Of a stretch of DNA of 64,000 bases, positions 45,306 to 55,330 are shown in pieces. The DNA is taken from NCBI RefSeq assembly GCF_040362915.1, contig NZ_AP029612.1, forward strand, positions 930,001 through 994,000, in the 5' to 3' direction. Within the stretch, counting starts at the first letter, position 1, and each line of letters begins with the position of its first letter. Under the pieces are notes generated by a model. The model was not told the origin of the DNA and did not search any database. It saw only the letters and a program-made list of their open reading frames with translations. The DNA comes from Sediminibacterium sp. KACHI17. Its GTDB lineage: Bacteria; Bacteroidota; Bacteroidia; Chitinophagales; Chitinophagaceae. Made by a program: the position numbers and the translations under genes.

Positions 45306-45704
45306 ATGGAAGTCAAAATTGATACCAAAGAGAAATTCACCGTTGTAACACCGGTCACGCCTGTACTTTCTGCCAATATAGCAGCAAACCTGGCCGAAAC
45401 ATGCTCCGAATTCTTGTCTAAAACTGTAAAAAATATTGTTTTAAACCTGGAGCCCGTTACTGAAATTGAACCTAAAGCCGCCACAACACTGGCCATGCTT
45501 CAACAAAACTTCTATGAGAATAGTGCCTCCTTTGTTTTGTGCAACCTTAAAGAACCTTTGGAGGCCGTTTTCGAACAAGAAGAACTTCTGGACTTCATGA
45601 ATATTACCCCAACGGAAAGCGAGGCATGGGACATTGTACAAATGGAAGAAATCGAAAGAGAGCTGATGGATGGTGATGATATGGAGTTTGAGAAACCTGA
45701 GTAA
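45306..45704 (+). CDS. STAS-domain protein (anti-sigma-antagonist-like)
   Basis: Cytoplasmic protein of 132 residues. Residues 1-100 follow the STAS pattern: a short beta strand (KFTVVTPVTPVLS), a helix, and VKNIVLNLEPVTEIEPKAATTLAML, where the loop after the central strand usually holds the regulatory Ser/Thr. A clear DSSG-type Ser is not seen, so phosphoregulation is uncertain. The C-terminus is very acidic (MDGDDMEFEKPE). No partner kinase is adjacent. Confidence 0.65.
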   Translation: MEVKIDTKEKFTVVTPVTPVLSANIAANLAETCSEFLSKTVKNIVLNLEPVTEIEPKAATTLAMLQQNFYENSASFVLCNLKEPLEAVFEQEELLDFMNITPTESEAWDIVQMEEIERELMDGDDMEFEKPE

Positions 45705-45714
45705 AATATCTATG

Positions 45715-45778
45715 ATGTCAGATCGTAGGTATCAGATTTAAACAACAACAAATATATCTGCGATCTGACATCTGACAT
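45715..45778. repeat. Word-type inverted repeat, family F
   Basis: Left arm ATGTCAGATCGTAGGTATCAGAT; the complement of the right arm reads ATGTCAGATGTCAGATCGCAGATAT, one extra GTCAGAT word. Lies between the STAS gene and the J-domain gene. Confidence 0.75.
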
Positions 45779-45788
45779 GCCCTCTCTT

Positions 45789-46421
45789 ATGCCGAATAAA
45801 GACTACTATCAAATACTCAGGGTACCACCTACGGCCAGCATGGCTGAGATCAAGAAATCTTATCGGCTATTGGCTATGGAATTTCATCCGGATAAAAACC
45901 CCAGCATACTTGCTGCAGAGCAGTTCTCATTGATCAAAGAAGCTTATGCGATTTTGAGTAATACAGCCGAAAGAAAAAAGTATGATCGTATCCGTTTTTC
46001 CGACAACCGTGTAACTGCTCGTATTGCTACTACTCCAGAAGAGGTCAGAGATATGAGCAAGGAATTGGTTAGAAGAATTAAACTGTTGAACCCGGATAGA
46101 ATCAATCGAGACAAGTTGGTAAGTGATATAGAAGCGGTTCTATCTGTATACCATATTCAATTATTGGAGCAATGGAAAGACAAACAGCAAACCTTGCTAC
46201 TGATACAGGATATACTGTATTGTCTGCAGTATGTAGACAGATCTGATTGTCTACAACTCACAAATACCCTGTATGCAATATATGGCTTAGATGATGAAGC
46301 TAAAAAACAAATCACGCAGTTTTTACGATCGTATCAACGCAATCATTATTGGGAGAAGTACAAGATGATACTGGCATTGATCATGGCCATCCTGGTCTGT
46401 TATTTCATTTATCGCTCATAA
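45789..46421 (+). CDS. J-domain protein with C-terminal membrane anchor
   Basis: Protein of 210 residues. Residues 1-65 are a J domain (KDYYQILRVPPTASMAEIKK) with the HPD tripeptide in MEFHPDKNPS, the site that stimulates DnaK. The middle is helical with no Gly/Phe or zinc region. The C-terminal 20 residues (MILALIMAILVCYFIY) form a membrane anchor, so it may recruit DnaK to the membrane. ATG 45789 chosen over 45777, which lies at the end of a repeat. Confidence 0.85.
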   Translation: MPNKDYYQILRVPPTASMAEIKKSYRLLAMEFHPDKNPSILAAEQFSLIKEAYAILSNTAERKKYDRIRFSDNRVTARIATTPEEVRDMSKELVRRIKLLNPDRINRDKLVSDIEAVLSVYHIQLLEQWKDKQQTLLLIQDILYCLQYVDRSDCLQLTNTLYAIYGLDDEAKKQITQFLRSYQRNHYWEKYKMILALIMAILVCYFIYRS

Positions 46422-46451
46422 AAAAAGCGCACCTTAAAGGGTGCGCTTTTT
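46421..46451. terminator. Bidirectional rho-independent terminator
   Basis: AAAAAGCGCACC and GGTGCGCTTTTT pair perfectly over a 5-base loop, between convergent genes. Confidence 0.92.
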
Positions 46452-46471
46452 GATTGACTATTTTACAAAAA

Positions 46472-47260
46472 TCACTCATCTAAATATGTCACCAATGTTC
46501 TTCCTTTGGTTCCTGTTGTAACAGTACCACCATAACCACGATAAACCATGGTATAAGAACGTTGGTTACCAAATGATGCACCATTGATCACGGCTAGATT
46601 AAATGTGCTACCGGGTCTACGCACGTAGAGGGTATCACTTAACTGACTGTTGAATGGCAGGGTTTGAAAATCAACCACCTGTCCGGGTGCTACACTGTTA
46701 AAAATATTTCCGTTTCTTCTTGCAGAGAAGATACTTACTGTAGTACCTGCTGTATCTGCAGCAATTGCATTCACAAAACGAAGGCGATAATTTCCGTTAT
46801 TAGGTTGTGTGATATTATCTGGAAGCACCATCTTAGAAGAGTCTCTAGCAGAACGAACATCATCTGTAAGAATAACAGAGTAACGCTGTCCTTTCAAAGC
46901 CAGATTGGTAAACAATGCCAGTTGAATAGAATCAGGATTGACTCTACCTGCCACCGTAACTTTTAAAGTTTGGAGTCCGGCAGGAACTGCAAAATAACCA
47001 AACCCGGTCGTTGCAGCAGCAGGAAACAATCCACCATAAGTGATCAATGGGCCATTGACTTTGGCATTGTTCACGTACAGGTTAATTGAATCGGGAGCAT
47101 TAAAGATTTGTCTGAAAGAAGGTGATGCATGTATCACACGGATAAATGCTTTGTCTTCCAGCGTAGTATATTCAGCGGTACGATCAGCCTGTTTTTCGCA
47201 GGATGCAAACACCATCATTCCCGCTGCGAGTATAGCTGTATAGGATAATAATTTTTTCAT
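46472..47260 (-). CDS. DUF4397 lipoprotein
   Basis: Lipoprotein of 262 residues with signal and lipobox (MVFASCEKQ). The repeated beta region opens FIRVIHASPSFRQ and INLYVNNAKVNG, matching DUF4397. It is the third gene after susC and susD with a 22-base gap, so it probably belongs to the same outer-membrane uptake unit, perhaps as a surface accessory protein. Confidence 0.85.
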   Translation of the reverse strand: MKKLLSYTAILAAGMMVFASCEKQADRTAEYTTLEDKAFIRVIHASPSFRQIFNAPDSINLYVNNAKVNGPLITYGGLFPAAATTGFGYFAVPAGLQTLKVTVAGRVNPDSIQLALFTNLALKGQRYSVILTDDVRSARDSSKMVLPDNITQPNNGNYRLRFVNAIAADTAGTTVSIFSARRNGNIFNSVAPGQVVDFQTLPFNSQLSDTLYVRRPGSTFNLAVINGASFGNQRSYTMVYRGYGGTVTTGTKGRTLVTYLDE

Positions 47261-47282
47261 CGGTTAAGTTTTGAGGGTGTAA

Positions 47283-48926
47283 TTATTTCTGTGAAAACCA
47301 GGTTTCTTTGGTATGATAATCTAATTTATCGGCACCGATTCTAACCAGTTCATTGAAATTCCACACATACTCGGAATTGTAACGAGGTCTCACACGGTAA
47401 ACAAATTTGCCGGCATTATCTACATACATGTTAATACCACTTGGAGGAGTGAATCCGGTATACACCTGTAAAGTAGTAGCTGGATCGATATCAGTATAAT
47501 GATAACGACGCATGTCTACCCAGCTTTCCAATGTATTATAACCCCATAATGCGATGTATTTCTGCAACATAATATGGCTTAAGGTCAAAGTAAGCGGATC
47601 TGATGGAACAGCTGTACTTGCCATATATGCAGCTTTCATAGCCGGTGTGATTTGATTAGCCACTGGAACATTCGTATTGTATTTATCCGTCAGCATATCA
47701 AAGTGTAGGCTAACACCCAGACGAAATGCAGCGAGTGCTGTTACTCTATCATTCTTTTTAAATGCCGCTTCCGCTTTCATGAATTGGATTTCGCTGGCAG
47801 TCATAACAGGAAACTCAGCACCACTAGTGAAGATGAATCTACCGGTAGTCTCATTTGCAGTGGTTCCGGTCGTGATAGCACTTCCACCACCCCAGAAATT
47901 TTCGGGACGATCGTTCACGTTACTGATTCCTGCATTGCCTCTGTTTGGTTCTAGACCCACAAAAGTACCGTTGAGGTTCGGTCTCAAAAGATACCATCTA
48001 CGAGGATCAACTACACCAGTAAATGAAGGATGCGGATTGGTTCCACTCAGCAGGTTCGCAGAAAATGCACCTTGACGCAATGTGCCCACATTACCTCTTA
48101 ACGGACCAAAGAAATTGGCGTTAGCAGAGATACCGGTATTGGCATATTTCAGGGTAGCATTATCGGCATTGGTTGCAAGCGACAGATTTGAATAAACGAT
48201 TACTGAATCAGGATTGTACGAAGCTTTGTTACTCAGGTGATTGAAGCTACGGGCAAGAACACCGTAAACAAACTTCTTCCACTTATTCACATCACCACCA
48301 TAAAAATACTGATCGCCTTTAGCAAGATTTGCCTGGCTTACACCATCACCTGTTTTATTCAGGTTGGCAAGTGCGGTATGACAAAGTTGTCTAACATATG
48401 TGTACACTTCCTGTGGTTCATCATATTTGAAAGTGATCAAATTGGTATTGAATGCTTCTTTTAAGATCACTTCACCATGATAATCAACCAATGTCAACCA
48501 ACTCCATGCGAAAATGGCTTGTCCAACACCTACATAATCCCATTTCTTCTCTTCTGCTGCCCAATCGATCATGCGCAATAAATTTTGTCCATGATCATAA
48601 TAATGGGTTCTCCATACAGATGCAGCATTATCGCTTGCACCAGTTGTTCCACCCATCATATCATAAGCATCTGCTGCTGATCCGGCATTAATTGAGTGCC
48701 AGTTTTGAATGTATCGTCCTGCAAAACGAGCGTCATTGGCAGTACCATGTCCGGCACCATTACCAACCATACTGGCCAACAGACCCGGCAGTAATTGTTC
48801 AGGTGGCACTTTAACATCCGCATTGGGATTCTGATACGCTTCATCTATTTTCTTACTACAAGAAACGGCTACTACACTGGTGAGTGTAATTCCGACTAGC
48901 AGTTTTTTAAAGAATGTATATTTCAT
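47283..48926 (-). CDS. SusD/RagB family nutrient-binding lipoprotein
   Basis: Outer-membrane lipoprotein of 547 residues, SusD-like_2 type, lipobox near residue 23 (VAVSCSKK). NPNADVKVPPEQLLPGLLASM is the usual N-terminal region. Helical TPR-like segments follow, and YNTLESWVDMRRYHY near the C-terminus is typical of this subgroup, which often goes with peptides or non-starch ligands. Partner of the SusC at 48965, 38 bases upstream. Confidence 0.92.
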   Translation of the reverse strand: MKYTFFKKLLVGITLTSVVAVSCSKKIDEAYQNPNADVKVPPEQLLPGLLASMVGNGAGHGTANDARFAGRYIQNWHSINAGSAADAYDMMGGTTGASDNAASVWRTHYYDHGQNLLRMIDWAAEEKKWDYVGVGQAIFAWSWLTLVDYHGEVILKEAFNTNLITFKYDEPQEVYTYVRQLCHTALANLNKTGDGVSQANLAKGDQYFYGGDVNKWKKFVYGVLARSFNHLSNKASYNPDSVIVYSNLSLATNADNATLKYANTGISANANFFGPLRGNVGTLRQGAFSANLLSGTNPHPSFTGVVDPRRWYLLRPNLNGTFVGLEPNRGNAGISNVNDRPENFWGGGSAITTGTTANETTGRFIFTSGAEFPVMTASEIQFMKAEAAFKKNDRVTALAAFRLGVSLHFDMLTDKYNTNVPVANQITPAMKAAYMASTAVPSDPLTLTLSHIMLQKYIALWGYNTLESWVDMRRYHYTDIDPATTLQVYTGFTPPSGINMYVDNAGKFVYRVRPRYNSEYVWNFNELVRIGADKLDYHTKETWFSQK

Positions 48927-48964
48927 AAAAATTGACTTTGTGGTTATACGATTTTATTAGCTCC

Positions 48965-51900
48965 TTAGAAAGCGGCTCTTAAGCCAAAGTTTACACTTAT
49001 TGGAGTTGCAATGTTTCCATAATCAAATCCAAAACCACCTACCCCTCTTGTTGCAGAAGTATTTGCACTCGTTGCAGGATCTGCTCCGGTGTAATTGGTG
49101 ATCAGAATCAAATCGTTTCCGGTTGCAAACAGGCTCAAGCCTTTCAGGAACTGCATTTTGCGTATAGCTTTTGCAGGGAACATGTAACTGATCGTGATAT
49201 CTCTCAAACGTACCCAGTTAACATCTTTCTCAATGAATTCTTCCTCCGGCATTCTCGCAGTATAATAGGTCTGCAGATTGTATGGAGTGATTGCAATAGT
49301 ATTCTTTGTAGGATTAGCGGTATTCTGTAATCCATCATTCAATACACCCTCAACAACTCTTGGTGTTTTTCTATCTTCTGTTCTTAAACTCTTACCTCTA
49401 CCGGTCAGGAACATTTCGTTGGCATTGAAAATGTCTCCACCAACTTTAACATCCCACAGGAAGCTTAAAGTAAAGTTCTTGTAACGGAAGTTGTTATTGA
49501 AACCGATACTGAAATCAGGATTTCTATCTCCACGTACCAAGAATCTCTGATCGATCAATGGAAGACCAGTTGTTGGTTCGATCAGGATCTGTCCAGCATT
49601 GTTACGCTGATAACCAAAACCTGTGATAGAAGTACTTGGACCACCTGTGATCAAACCACCACGAGCATTACCAAATACCCAAGTATCAGAGATATAAAAC
49701 TCCGGAACGTTTGCAGGTAAACTCAACACTTTATTACGCATTCTGTTGAAGTTTACGCGTGTGCTCCAGCTGAAGTTTTTGGTCTGTACTGGTGTCGCAT
49801 CCAAGGCGATTTCAATACCTGTATTACGCGTAGAACCTACGTTCAACGTATTCAGTACGAAACCTGTTCCATAACTAGCTCTGAAGTTTTCAGCGATCTG
49901 CTTTTCATTCAGTGTGTTATAATAAGTCACATCTAAGTTGATCTTATTATTCAAGAACTTGAATTCAGCACCCACTTCATAGGTCTTTTGAATTTCAGGC
50001 TCTAGGAAGAAGTTGTTGTTTGAGAAACCATACGCATATCCACCACCGCTAGACTGTACGAAATTAAATACAGACTGGTTGGCATAAGGCGCGCTGGATC
50101 TTGCAGTTTGTGCCAATGAACCTCTCAGTTTAAAGTAATTCAGCACATTACCGCGTTTGATGAATGGAAGGATATCAGACATGATGAAACTGATACTTCC
50201 TGCAGGGTAATTGTAACTTCTAAATTGCTTAGGGAAAATAGAAGACTCTTCAAAACGATGAGAGTAGGTCAGGAATGCAAGGTTCTTGTAGTTCAAAGCA
50301 AATTCACCAAAGAATGCAACCTGACGACTCAATACATAGTTTGGTCCGCCATTACGGATCGCATTGTTCAAACGGATACGGGTAGCAGGATTGGTATTGT
50401 TACTATCCATACCATTCAGGTAGTTCCCTTTCAACTGTGATCCGGAAACTGCATACATTTCTGTACGATAGTCCTGCCACATAGTACCTACCATCAAACG
50501 GCCATTGAAATTACCCAAACTTTTACGTGCGGTAGCAGTAATAGTATGGTTGTATCCTTTGTATTTACGATAGAAATTATCCTGGAAACCTCTGGAAGTT
50601 CTTACGATACCACCACCAAATGTAGTGGGGAGTCTCGCTGATGAAGCTGAGTCCATCACAGAGTAACCATCATTGGAATAAGTATCATATCCGAAACGAC
50701 CCGCAACACTCAACCATGGGAAAGGATTCAGATTCACTCCCAATGTCATCAAGAAACGATCATTCACATCGTAACCTCTGTTATAGTTAGCATTGAAATA
50801 AGGGTTATCGAACTCATCATTACCCAAACGTAATTTTCTGGAATCTTCTGTCAGGTACTGACTTGCATCATTATTAGATGGCCATGTTAATAAATTCAAC
50901 AGGTAAGATCCTGCACCACGCTGTGGTTTAAAGTTGGTAGTTCTGATATAACTGATAGATGGAGCTACATCGATCCATTTATTGATCTTAGTGCTGTTAG
51001 ATATACGAAGGTTATATCTTGAGAACTTGTTACTTGGTACAACACCTTTCTGATCAAATGCAGATCCAGAGAATCTCCATGATGCATTTTTTGTACCATA
51101 GTCTGCACTGATATTATGTGTTTGTGCAAAACCAGTTTCGAAGAAATCTTTTACGTTATCATACAACTGTACATCCGTTCCATATGCCGGACCGAAATAA
51201 GAGTATACCAGGTTATCCGATATACCGTTGTTACCCTGGCTGTATTTGTTAGAAACATCCGGAGTACGTGTTAGTTTCTGGATACGGAAACTGTTATCGT
51301 AGTTCACGCTGATCTTACCGATCGCTTTCGCTTTCTTTGTCGTGATCACGATGGCACCGGAACTTGCCTGGCTACCATAAAGTGCCGTTGCTTCCGGACC
51401 TTTCAGGATCGTTACTGATTCAATATCATTTGGGTTGATATCAGAGATACGGTTTGTATAGTCTTGTCCACGATTGGGTTGATCAGAAGCCAGACCAATC
51501 GTAGCACCACCACCACTCTCGTTTACTGAACCATTATCAACGATCACACCATCCACCACAAAAAGCGGTTGGTTGCTCAGCGCCATTGAGTTAAATCCTC
51601 TCAAAACAATAGATGAAGAAGAACCTGCTTGTCCACCAGTAGGTGTAATTGACAAACCAGCTACCCTTCCTTGTAAGCTGTTGACGAAGTTCTCGCGTTG
51701 CGCTTCCGCAATTTCTTTACCTGTAACTTTTTGAACGGAATAACCCAATTCGCGAGGTTTACGTTTGATGTCCATGGCTACTACCACTTCTTCCAATTCA
51801 GAAACCTCAGCAGATAAGGTAATGTTCAGCTGCGCTCCTGTTACGGGAACACGCTTACCCTCATAACCTACATAAGAAATCTGAAGCGATTGTCCATTGT

Positions 51901-52105
51901 TGGCTCGAATGGTGAAAACACCTCGCTCATTGGTTTGCGCAGTAGCAGAACCGCCTACAACTTTTACGGTAACACCGGCTAAAGGCAATTTAGATGCAGC
52001 ATCCGTAATCGTTCCGGATACTGTCTGACTCTGGGCAATGGCCGGTAGTGAAAAAAGCAAAAGCAGCATCAATGCTACTTTCATGATTGAGACGAAATTT
52101 CTCAT
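48965..52105 (-). CDS. SusC/RagA family TonB-linked outer membrane protein
   Basis: TonB-dependent transporter of 1046 residues. Signal peptide ends near AIAQSQ. A CarboxypepD_reg-like domain follows (VSGTITDAASKLPLAGVTV), then the SusC plug (VQKVTGKEIAEAQ, LRGFNSMALSNQPLFVVDGV, GSQASSGAIVITTKKAK) and a barrel. It imports a ligand captured by SusD. First gene of the susC-susD-DUF4397 unit. Three related boxes lie in its upstream region. Substrate cannot be read; no glycan enzymes adjoin it. Confidence 0.95.
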   Translation of the reverse strand: MRNFVSIMKVALMLLLLFSLPAIAQSQTVSGTITDAASKLPLAGVTVKVVGGSATAQTNERGVFTIRANNGQSLQISYVGYEGKRVPVTGAQLNITLSAEVSELEEVVVAMDIKRKPRELGYSVQKVTGKEIAEAQRENFVNSLQGRVAGLSITPTGGQAGSSSSIVLRGFNSMALSNQPLFVVDGVIVDNGSVNESGGGATIGLASDQPNRGQDYTNRISDINPNDIESVTILKGPEATALYGSQASSGAIVITTKKAKAIGKISVNYDNSFRIQKLTRTPDVSNKYSQGNNGISDNLVYSYFGPAYGTDVQLYDNVKDFFETGFAQTHNISADYGTKNASWRFSGSAFDQKGVVPSNKFSRYNLRISNSTKINKWIDVAPSISYIRTTNFKPQRGAGSYLLNLLTWPSNNDASQYLTEDSRKLRLGNDEFDNPYFNANYNRGYDVNDRFLMTLGVNLNPFPWLSVAGRFGYDTYSNDGYSVMDSASSARLPTTFGGGIVRTSRGFQDNFYRKYKGYNHTITATARKSLGNFNGRLMVGTMWQDYRTEMYAVSGSQLKGNYLNGMDSNNTNPATRIRLNNAIRNGGPNYVLSRQVAFFGEFALNYKNLAFLTYSHRFEESSIFPKQFRSYNYPAGSISFIMSDILPFIKRGNVLNYFKLRGSLAQTARSSAPYANQSVFNFVQSSGGGYAYGFSNNNFFLEPEIQKTYEVGAEFKFLNNKINLDVTYYNTLNEKQIAENFRASYGTGFVLNTLNVGSTRNTGIEIALDATPVQTKNFSWSTRVNFNRMRNKVLSLPANVPEFYISDTWVFGNARGGLITGGPSTSITGFGYQRNNAGQILIEPTTGLPLIDQRFLVRGDRNPDFSIGFNNNFRYKNFTLSFLWDVKVGGDIFNANEMFLTGRGKSLRTEDRKTPRVVEGVLNDGLQNTANPTKNTIAITPYNLQTYYTARMPEEEFIEKDVNWVRLRDITISYMFPAKAIRKMQFLKGLSLFATGNDLILITNYTGADPATSANTSATRGVGGFGFDYGNIATPISVNFGLRAAF

Positions 52106-52188
52106 AACAGTTTTTTTGGTTTCGTTAACAGAGAATAATTAGGGAATCCTCGTATGGCAACCCCATTTCCTCCTTATGACAATAAATT

Positions 52189-52373
52189 CCCGCAAAACAA
52201 TGCATCAAGTATGAATTTTAATGCCGCAGAAAACTGCAAAAAATCAAATGATTTATCGAAAAGCGGAATAATAAAGCAATGTTAAAGTTCTTATGTGATA
52301 TTTTCGAATATATTTAATCATAATTTTTTTCACATCTAACCGTAATAGATGTGTATTTCCGCAAAAAACTGCA
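52189..52373 (-). promoter_or_regulatory. Three related boxes upstream of susC
   Basis: On the plus strand: CCGCAGAAAACTGCA (52224-52238), CCGCAAAAAACTGCA (52359-52373) and a weaker CCCGCAAAACAATGCA (52189-52204). On the susC strand each reads TGCAG-N5-TGCGG, two half-sites one helical turn apart. The whole 371-base gap between deoR and susC holds no gene. Confidence 0.55.
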
Positions 52374-52476
52374 TTACTGGCAAAAACAAAGACTTTACGC
52401 TCCATTTGGGGTAAAAAAACGCTAAAAAACGAACTAAGAGGAAGCGTTCGTTGATCGTAATATCAAAAAAGCACGT

Positions 52477-53223
52477 TTATAATACCATAATCCCCTTCTG
52501 AACGTAGGGATTCAATTTGGGATCAGAGGGATCTAATTCTGTAATCAGGATATCTATTTCTTCCGGCTTGCAGACCTGCAACTTCTGAGTTGTATTCAAT
52601 TTTTCAGATATCGCCAGTGAAACTGTTTTTTGCGCACCACGAATCATTGCTCTTTTTACTTCAATGATCTCCCACTCCAGATCTGTGATACCTTCTGTGG
52701 CATCCATACTATTGGTGCCTAAAAAACAATAATCTGCTTTGATCCCTGCCAGTCGCTGAATCACTTCAGCACCTACTGAGATCTGTGCTGTTTTCGATAA
52801 TTTATTCCCTAAAAAAATTACTTCACTGGTCGGATGTTCCAATAACTCCAATGCGATCGGCACACTCACTGTAATGAATGTGACACTTAAATCAGGGGGT
52901 AATGCTTTCACCAATTCCCGAATGGTAGTACCACCCGATAATAGTATAAACATGCCGTCTTTAATGAGTTCTACGGCTTTATACGCAATCCTTTTTTTCT
53001 CCGGTAATGAATAGATGCTGCTCGTTTCTAAAGTAAAGTGAAACGATTTGGACAATGCTCCACCATGTACCTTAATGAGTTTACCTTCTTCCGCCAATTC
53101 CTGAAGATCACGTCTTACGGTATCTTCTGAAACATCCAGTTGCACACTCAAATCAGAGGACAATACCTTATTATGGATATTGATTTGCTGTATGATATAA
53201 GCTTGTCGTTCTTTCTTAAGCAT
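52477..53223 (-). CDS. DeoR/GlpR family transcriptional regulator
   Basis: Regulator of 248 residues. The N-terminal helix-turn-helix (LKKERQAYIIQQINIHNKVLSS, DVSEDTVRRDLQELAEEGKL) is the DeoR type. The C-terminal part (GMFILLSGGTTIRELVKAL, LGTNSMDATEGITD) is a sugar-phosphate sensor related to phosphosugar isomerases. The ligand is probably a phosphorylated sugar. It precedes susC on the same strand and is a candidate regulator of it. Start at MLKKERQAY. Confidence 0.9.
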   Translation of the reverse strand: MLKKERQAYIIQQINIHNKVLSSDLSVQLDVSEDTVRRDLQELAEEGKLIKVHGGALSKSFHFTLETSSIYSLPEKKRIAYKAVELIKDGMFILLSGGTTIRELVKALPPDLSVTFITVSVPIALELLEHPTSEVIFLGNKLSKTAQISVGAEVIQRLAGIKADYCFLGTNSMDATEGITDLEWEIIEVKRAMIRGAQKTVSLAISEKLNTTQKLQVCKPEEIDILITELDPSDPKLNPYVQKGIMVL

Positions 53224-53301
53224 GGTTAAAAATAAGGAAATGCCTGAATTACCAAATTGCATGGTCGCAAAATTGTATTTTCGTCATTCTGAATCAGATT
53301 T

Positions 53302-53377
53302 CGTGAATGGTGAATGATCAATGGTGAATAATGATCAAATTAACGCATTGACGATTCACGATTCACAATTCACATCC
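53302..53377. repeat. Word-type inverted repeat, family A (copy 4)
   Basis: Left arm GTGAATGGTGAATGATCAATG; the complement of the right arm reads GTGAATTGTGAATCGTGAATCGTCAATG. It fills the gap before dnaG and ends just at its ATG (53378). Confidence 0.8.
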
Positions 53378-55312
53378 ATGATCTCCCAAAACACCATACA
53401 ACAGATCTTCAACCGCGTCGATATCATTGATATTGTAGGGGAATTCGTGAAACTCAAAAAAAGAGGTACGAACTATATTGGTAATTGCCCTTTTCACAAT
53501 GAAAAGACCCCTTCTTTTACGGTCTCTCCTACCAAAGAAATTTATAAATGTTTTGGCTGTGGCAAAAGTGGTCGCGCGATCGATTTTGTCATGGAGCATG
53601 AAAAATACAGCTACCCTGAAGCTTTGCGATGGTTAGCCGCCCGTTATAATATTGAGATCGAAGAAACAGAAACCAGTCCTGAAGTAAAGCAACTACAACT
53701 CACTTCTGAAAGTCTCTATGCCATCAATAATTTTGCACAGAAATTTTTTACCCGTCAATTATTTGAGACCGAGGAAGGGAAGATGATCGCACTCAGCTAC
53801 TTGAAAGAGCGTGGTTTCAGAGAAGACATCCTGCATAAATTTCAAATAGGCTATAATCCTGATCACCGCGACGGACTGACGCAAGAATTATTGTCGAATC
53901 AATTCAATCGTGAGTTGTTACCGAAAAGTGGACTTAGTGCAGTTAGGAATAATGAAGAGCTGGTAGACAACTATCGCAATCGTATCATCTTTCCAATACA
54001 TGGCAATACCGGTAAGATCATTGGCTTTGGTGCCCGTGTTATTGGCAAGAGTGATCGTGGCCCCAAATACATCAATACGCCAGAGAATGAGATCTATGTA
54101 AAAAGCAGGATTCTCTATGGCCTTTATCAGGCAAGAATGGCCATTGATAAAGCCCAGGAATGTTTACTGGTAGAAGGTTATACAGATGTTGTTAGTCTGC
54201 ACCAGGCCGGTATTGAAAACGTAGTAGCCAGTGGCGGTACTTCTTTAACCACAGATCAGATCAGACTGATCAAAAAATACACCGACAACCTGACCATTAT
54301 TTATGATGGCGACAGTGCGGGTGTTAAAGCTGCTTTACGAGGCCTGGATATGGCGTTGGAAGAAGGACTGAACGTCCGCCTTGTGTTGATTCCTGATAAT
54401 GAAGATCCGGATAGTTATGTTCATAAAGTAGGCGTAACTGCTTTCAATGATTTTGTTGCGAAATCAAAAAAAGACTTCATCATCTTTCAACTTGAAGTGA
54501 TGTTGAAAGAAGCCGGATCAGATGTAAGTAGGAAAAGTGCAGTGGTGAATCAAGTGGCAGAAACATTGAGTAAGATCAATAAGGCTGAAGATTTTACCCG
54601 GCAACAGGATTATATCCGCCAATGTTCCTCACTTTTAAAGATCGATGAAGCCGGACTTACCAATCTTGTCAATAAGTACAAGCGAGATAAAATTTCTAAA
54701 GAAGAAAAGAAAGGACTTGCACAGGAAGAATTCAATCAACAACTCAAACAGGCTGAACAACCGGAAGACGTACTGGATGATACAAGCCGTCTTCTCATTC
54801 AGGATGAAGCACATGAGCGAAATATTCTCCGCGTATTACTTGAGTATGGTCTTCGTTCTTGGGATGAAACAACTAATGTAGCTGATTATATTTTTTCGGA
54901 GTTAGAGCACTTCCATTTTGAAACATCCATTTTAGAAAAGGCATTTGAAGCATATAAAGATGCCTATCACAAAGGTCTTGAGCCTACTACTAAATCTATG
55001 CTCTACCATGATGATGAAAATATCCGAAATCTGATCATAAGTATCTCAGTAACGCCTTTTGAATTGAGTCAAAAATGGGATGAGGTATTGGAGGGAATGA
55101 ATATCGTGAATCGTGATACCAGCAGGCAAGATGTGATCATGAGTATTTATTTCTACAAACTAAGAAGGATCAAAAAAATGATCGAGGAAAATCAACGAGA
55201 TATTGAAAACGCCTCAATGGATGACTTCAAAAAATTATTGGAAATTCATAAAGAACTAAAGGAAGCAGAAAAAGCCATCACAGATCAATTGGGAACAGTC
55301 ATTGTTAAGTAA
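53378..55312 (+). CDS. dnaG: DNA primase
   Basis: Makes RNA primers at the replication fork, 644 residues. The N-terminal CHC2 zinc domain (CPFHNEKTPSF ... CFGCGKSG, about 40-65), RNA polymerase core (about 115-320) with TOPRIM EGYTDVVSL, and DGDSAGVKAALRG are intact. The C-terminal helical part binds DnaB helicase. Start at MISQNTIQQIFNRV; upstream codons lie in a word repeat. No rpsU or rpoD neighbours. Confidence 0.96.
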   Translation: MISQNTIQQIFNRVDIIDIVGEFVKLKKRGTNYIGNCPFHNEKTPSFTVSPTKEIYKCFGCGKSGRAIDFVMEHEKYSYPEALRWLAARYNIEIEETETSPEVKQLQLTSESLYAINNFAQKFFTRQLFETEEGKMIALSYLKERGFREDILHKFQIGYNPDHRDGLTQELLSNQFNRELLPKSGLSAVRNNEELVDNYRNRIIFPIHGNTGKIIGFGARVIGKSDRGPKYINTPENEIYVKSRILYGLYQARMAIDKAQECLLVEGYTDVVSLHQAGIENVVASGGTSLTTDQIRLIKKYTDNLTIIYDGDSAGVKAALRGLDMALEEGLNVRLVLIPDNEDPDSYVHKVGVTAFNDFVAKSKKDFIIFQLEVMLKEAGSDVSRKSAVVNQVAETLSKINKAEDFTRQQDYIRQCSSLLKIDEAGLTNLVNKYKRDKISKEEKKGLAQEEFNQQLKQAEQPEDVLDDTSRLLIQDEAHERNILRVLLEYGLRSWDETTNVADYIFSELEHFHFETSILEKAFEAYKDAYHKGLEPTTKSMLYHDDENIRNLIISISVTPFELSQKWDEVLEGMNIVNRDTSRQDVIMSIYFYKLRRIKKMIEENQRDIENASMDDFKKLLEIHKELKEAEKAITDQLGTVIVK

Positions 55313-55330
55313 AAGATCAAATACTCCCCC

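Noticed and set aside
52106-52476. A small gene in the 371-base deoR-susC gap
   Set aside because: No frame of useful length with a promoter; only the repeated boxes.
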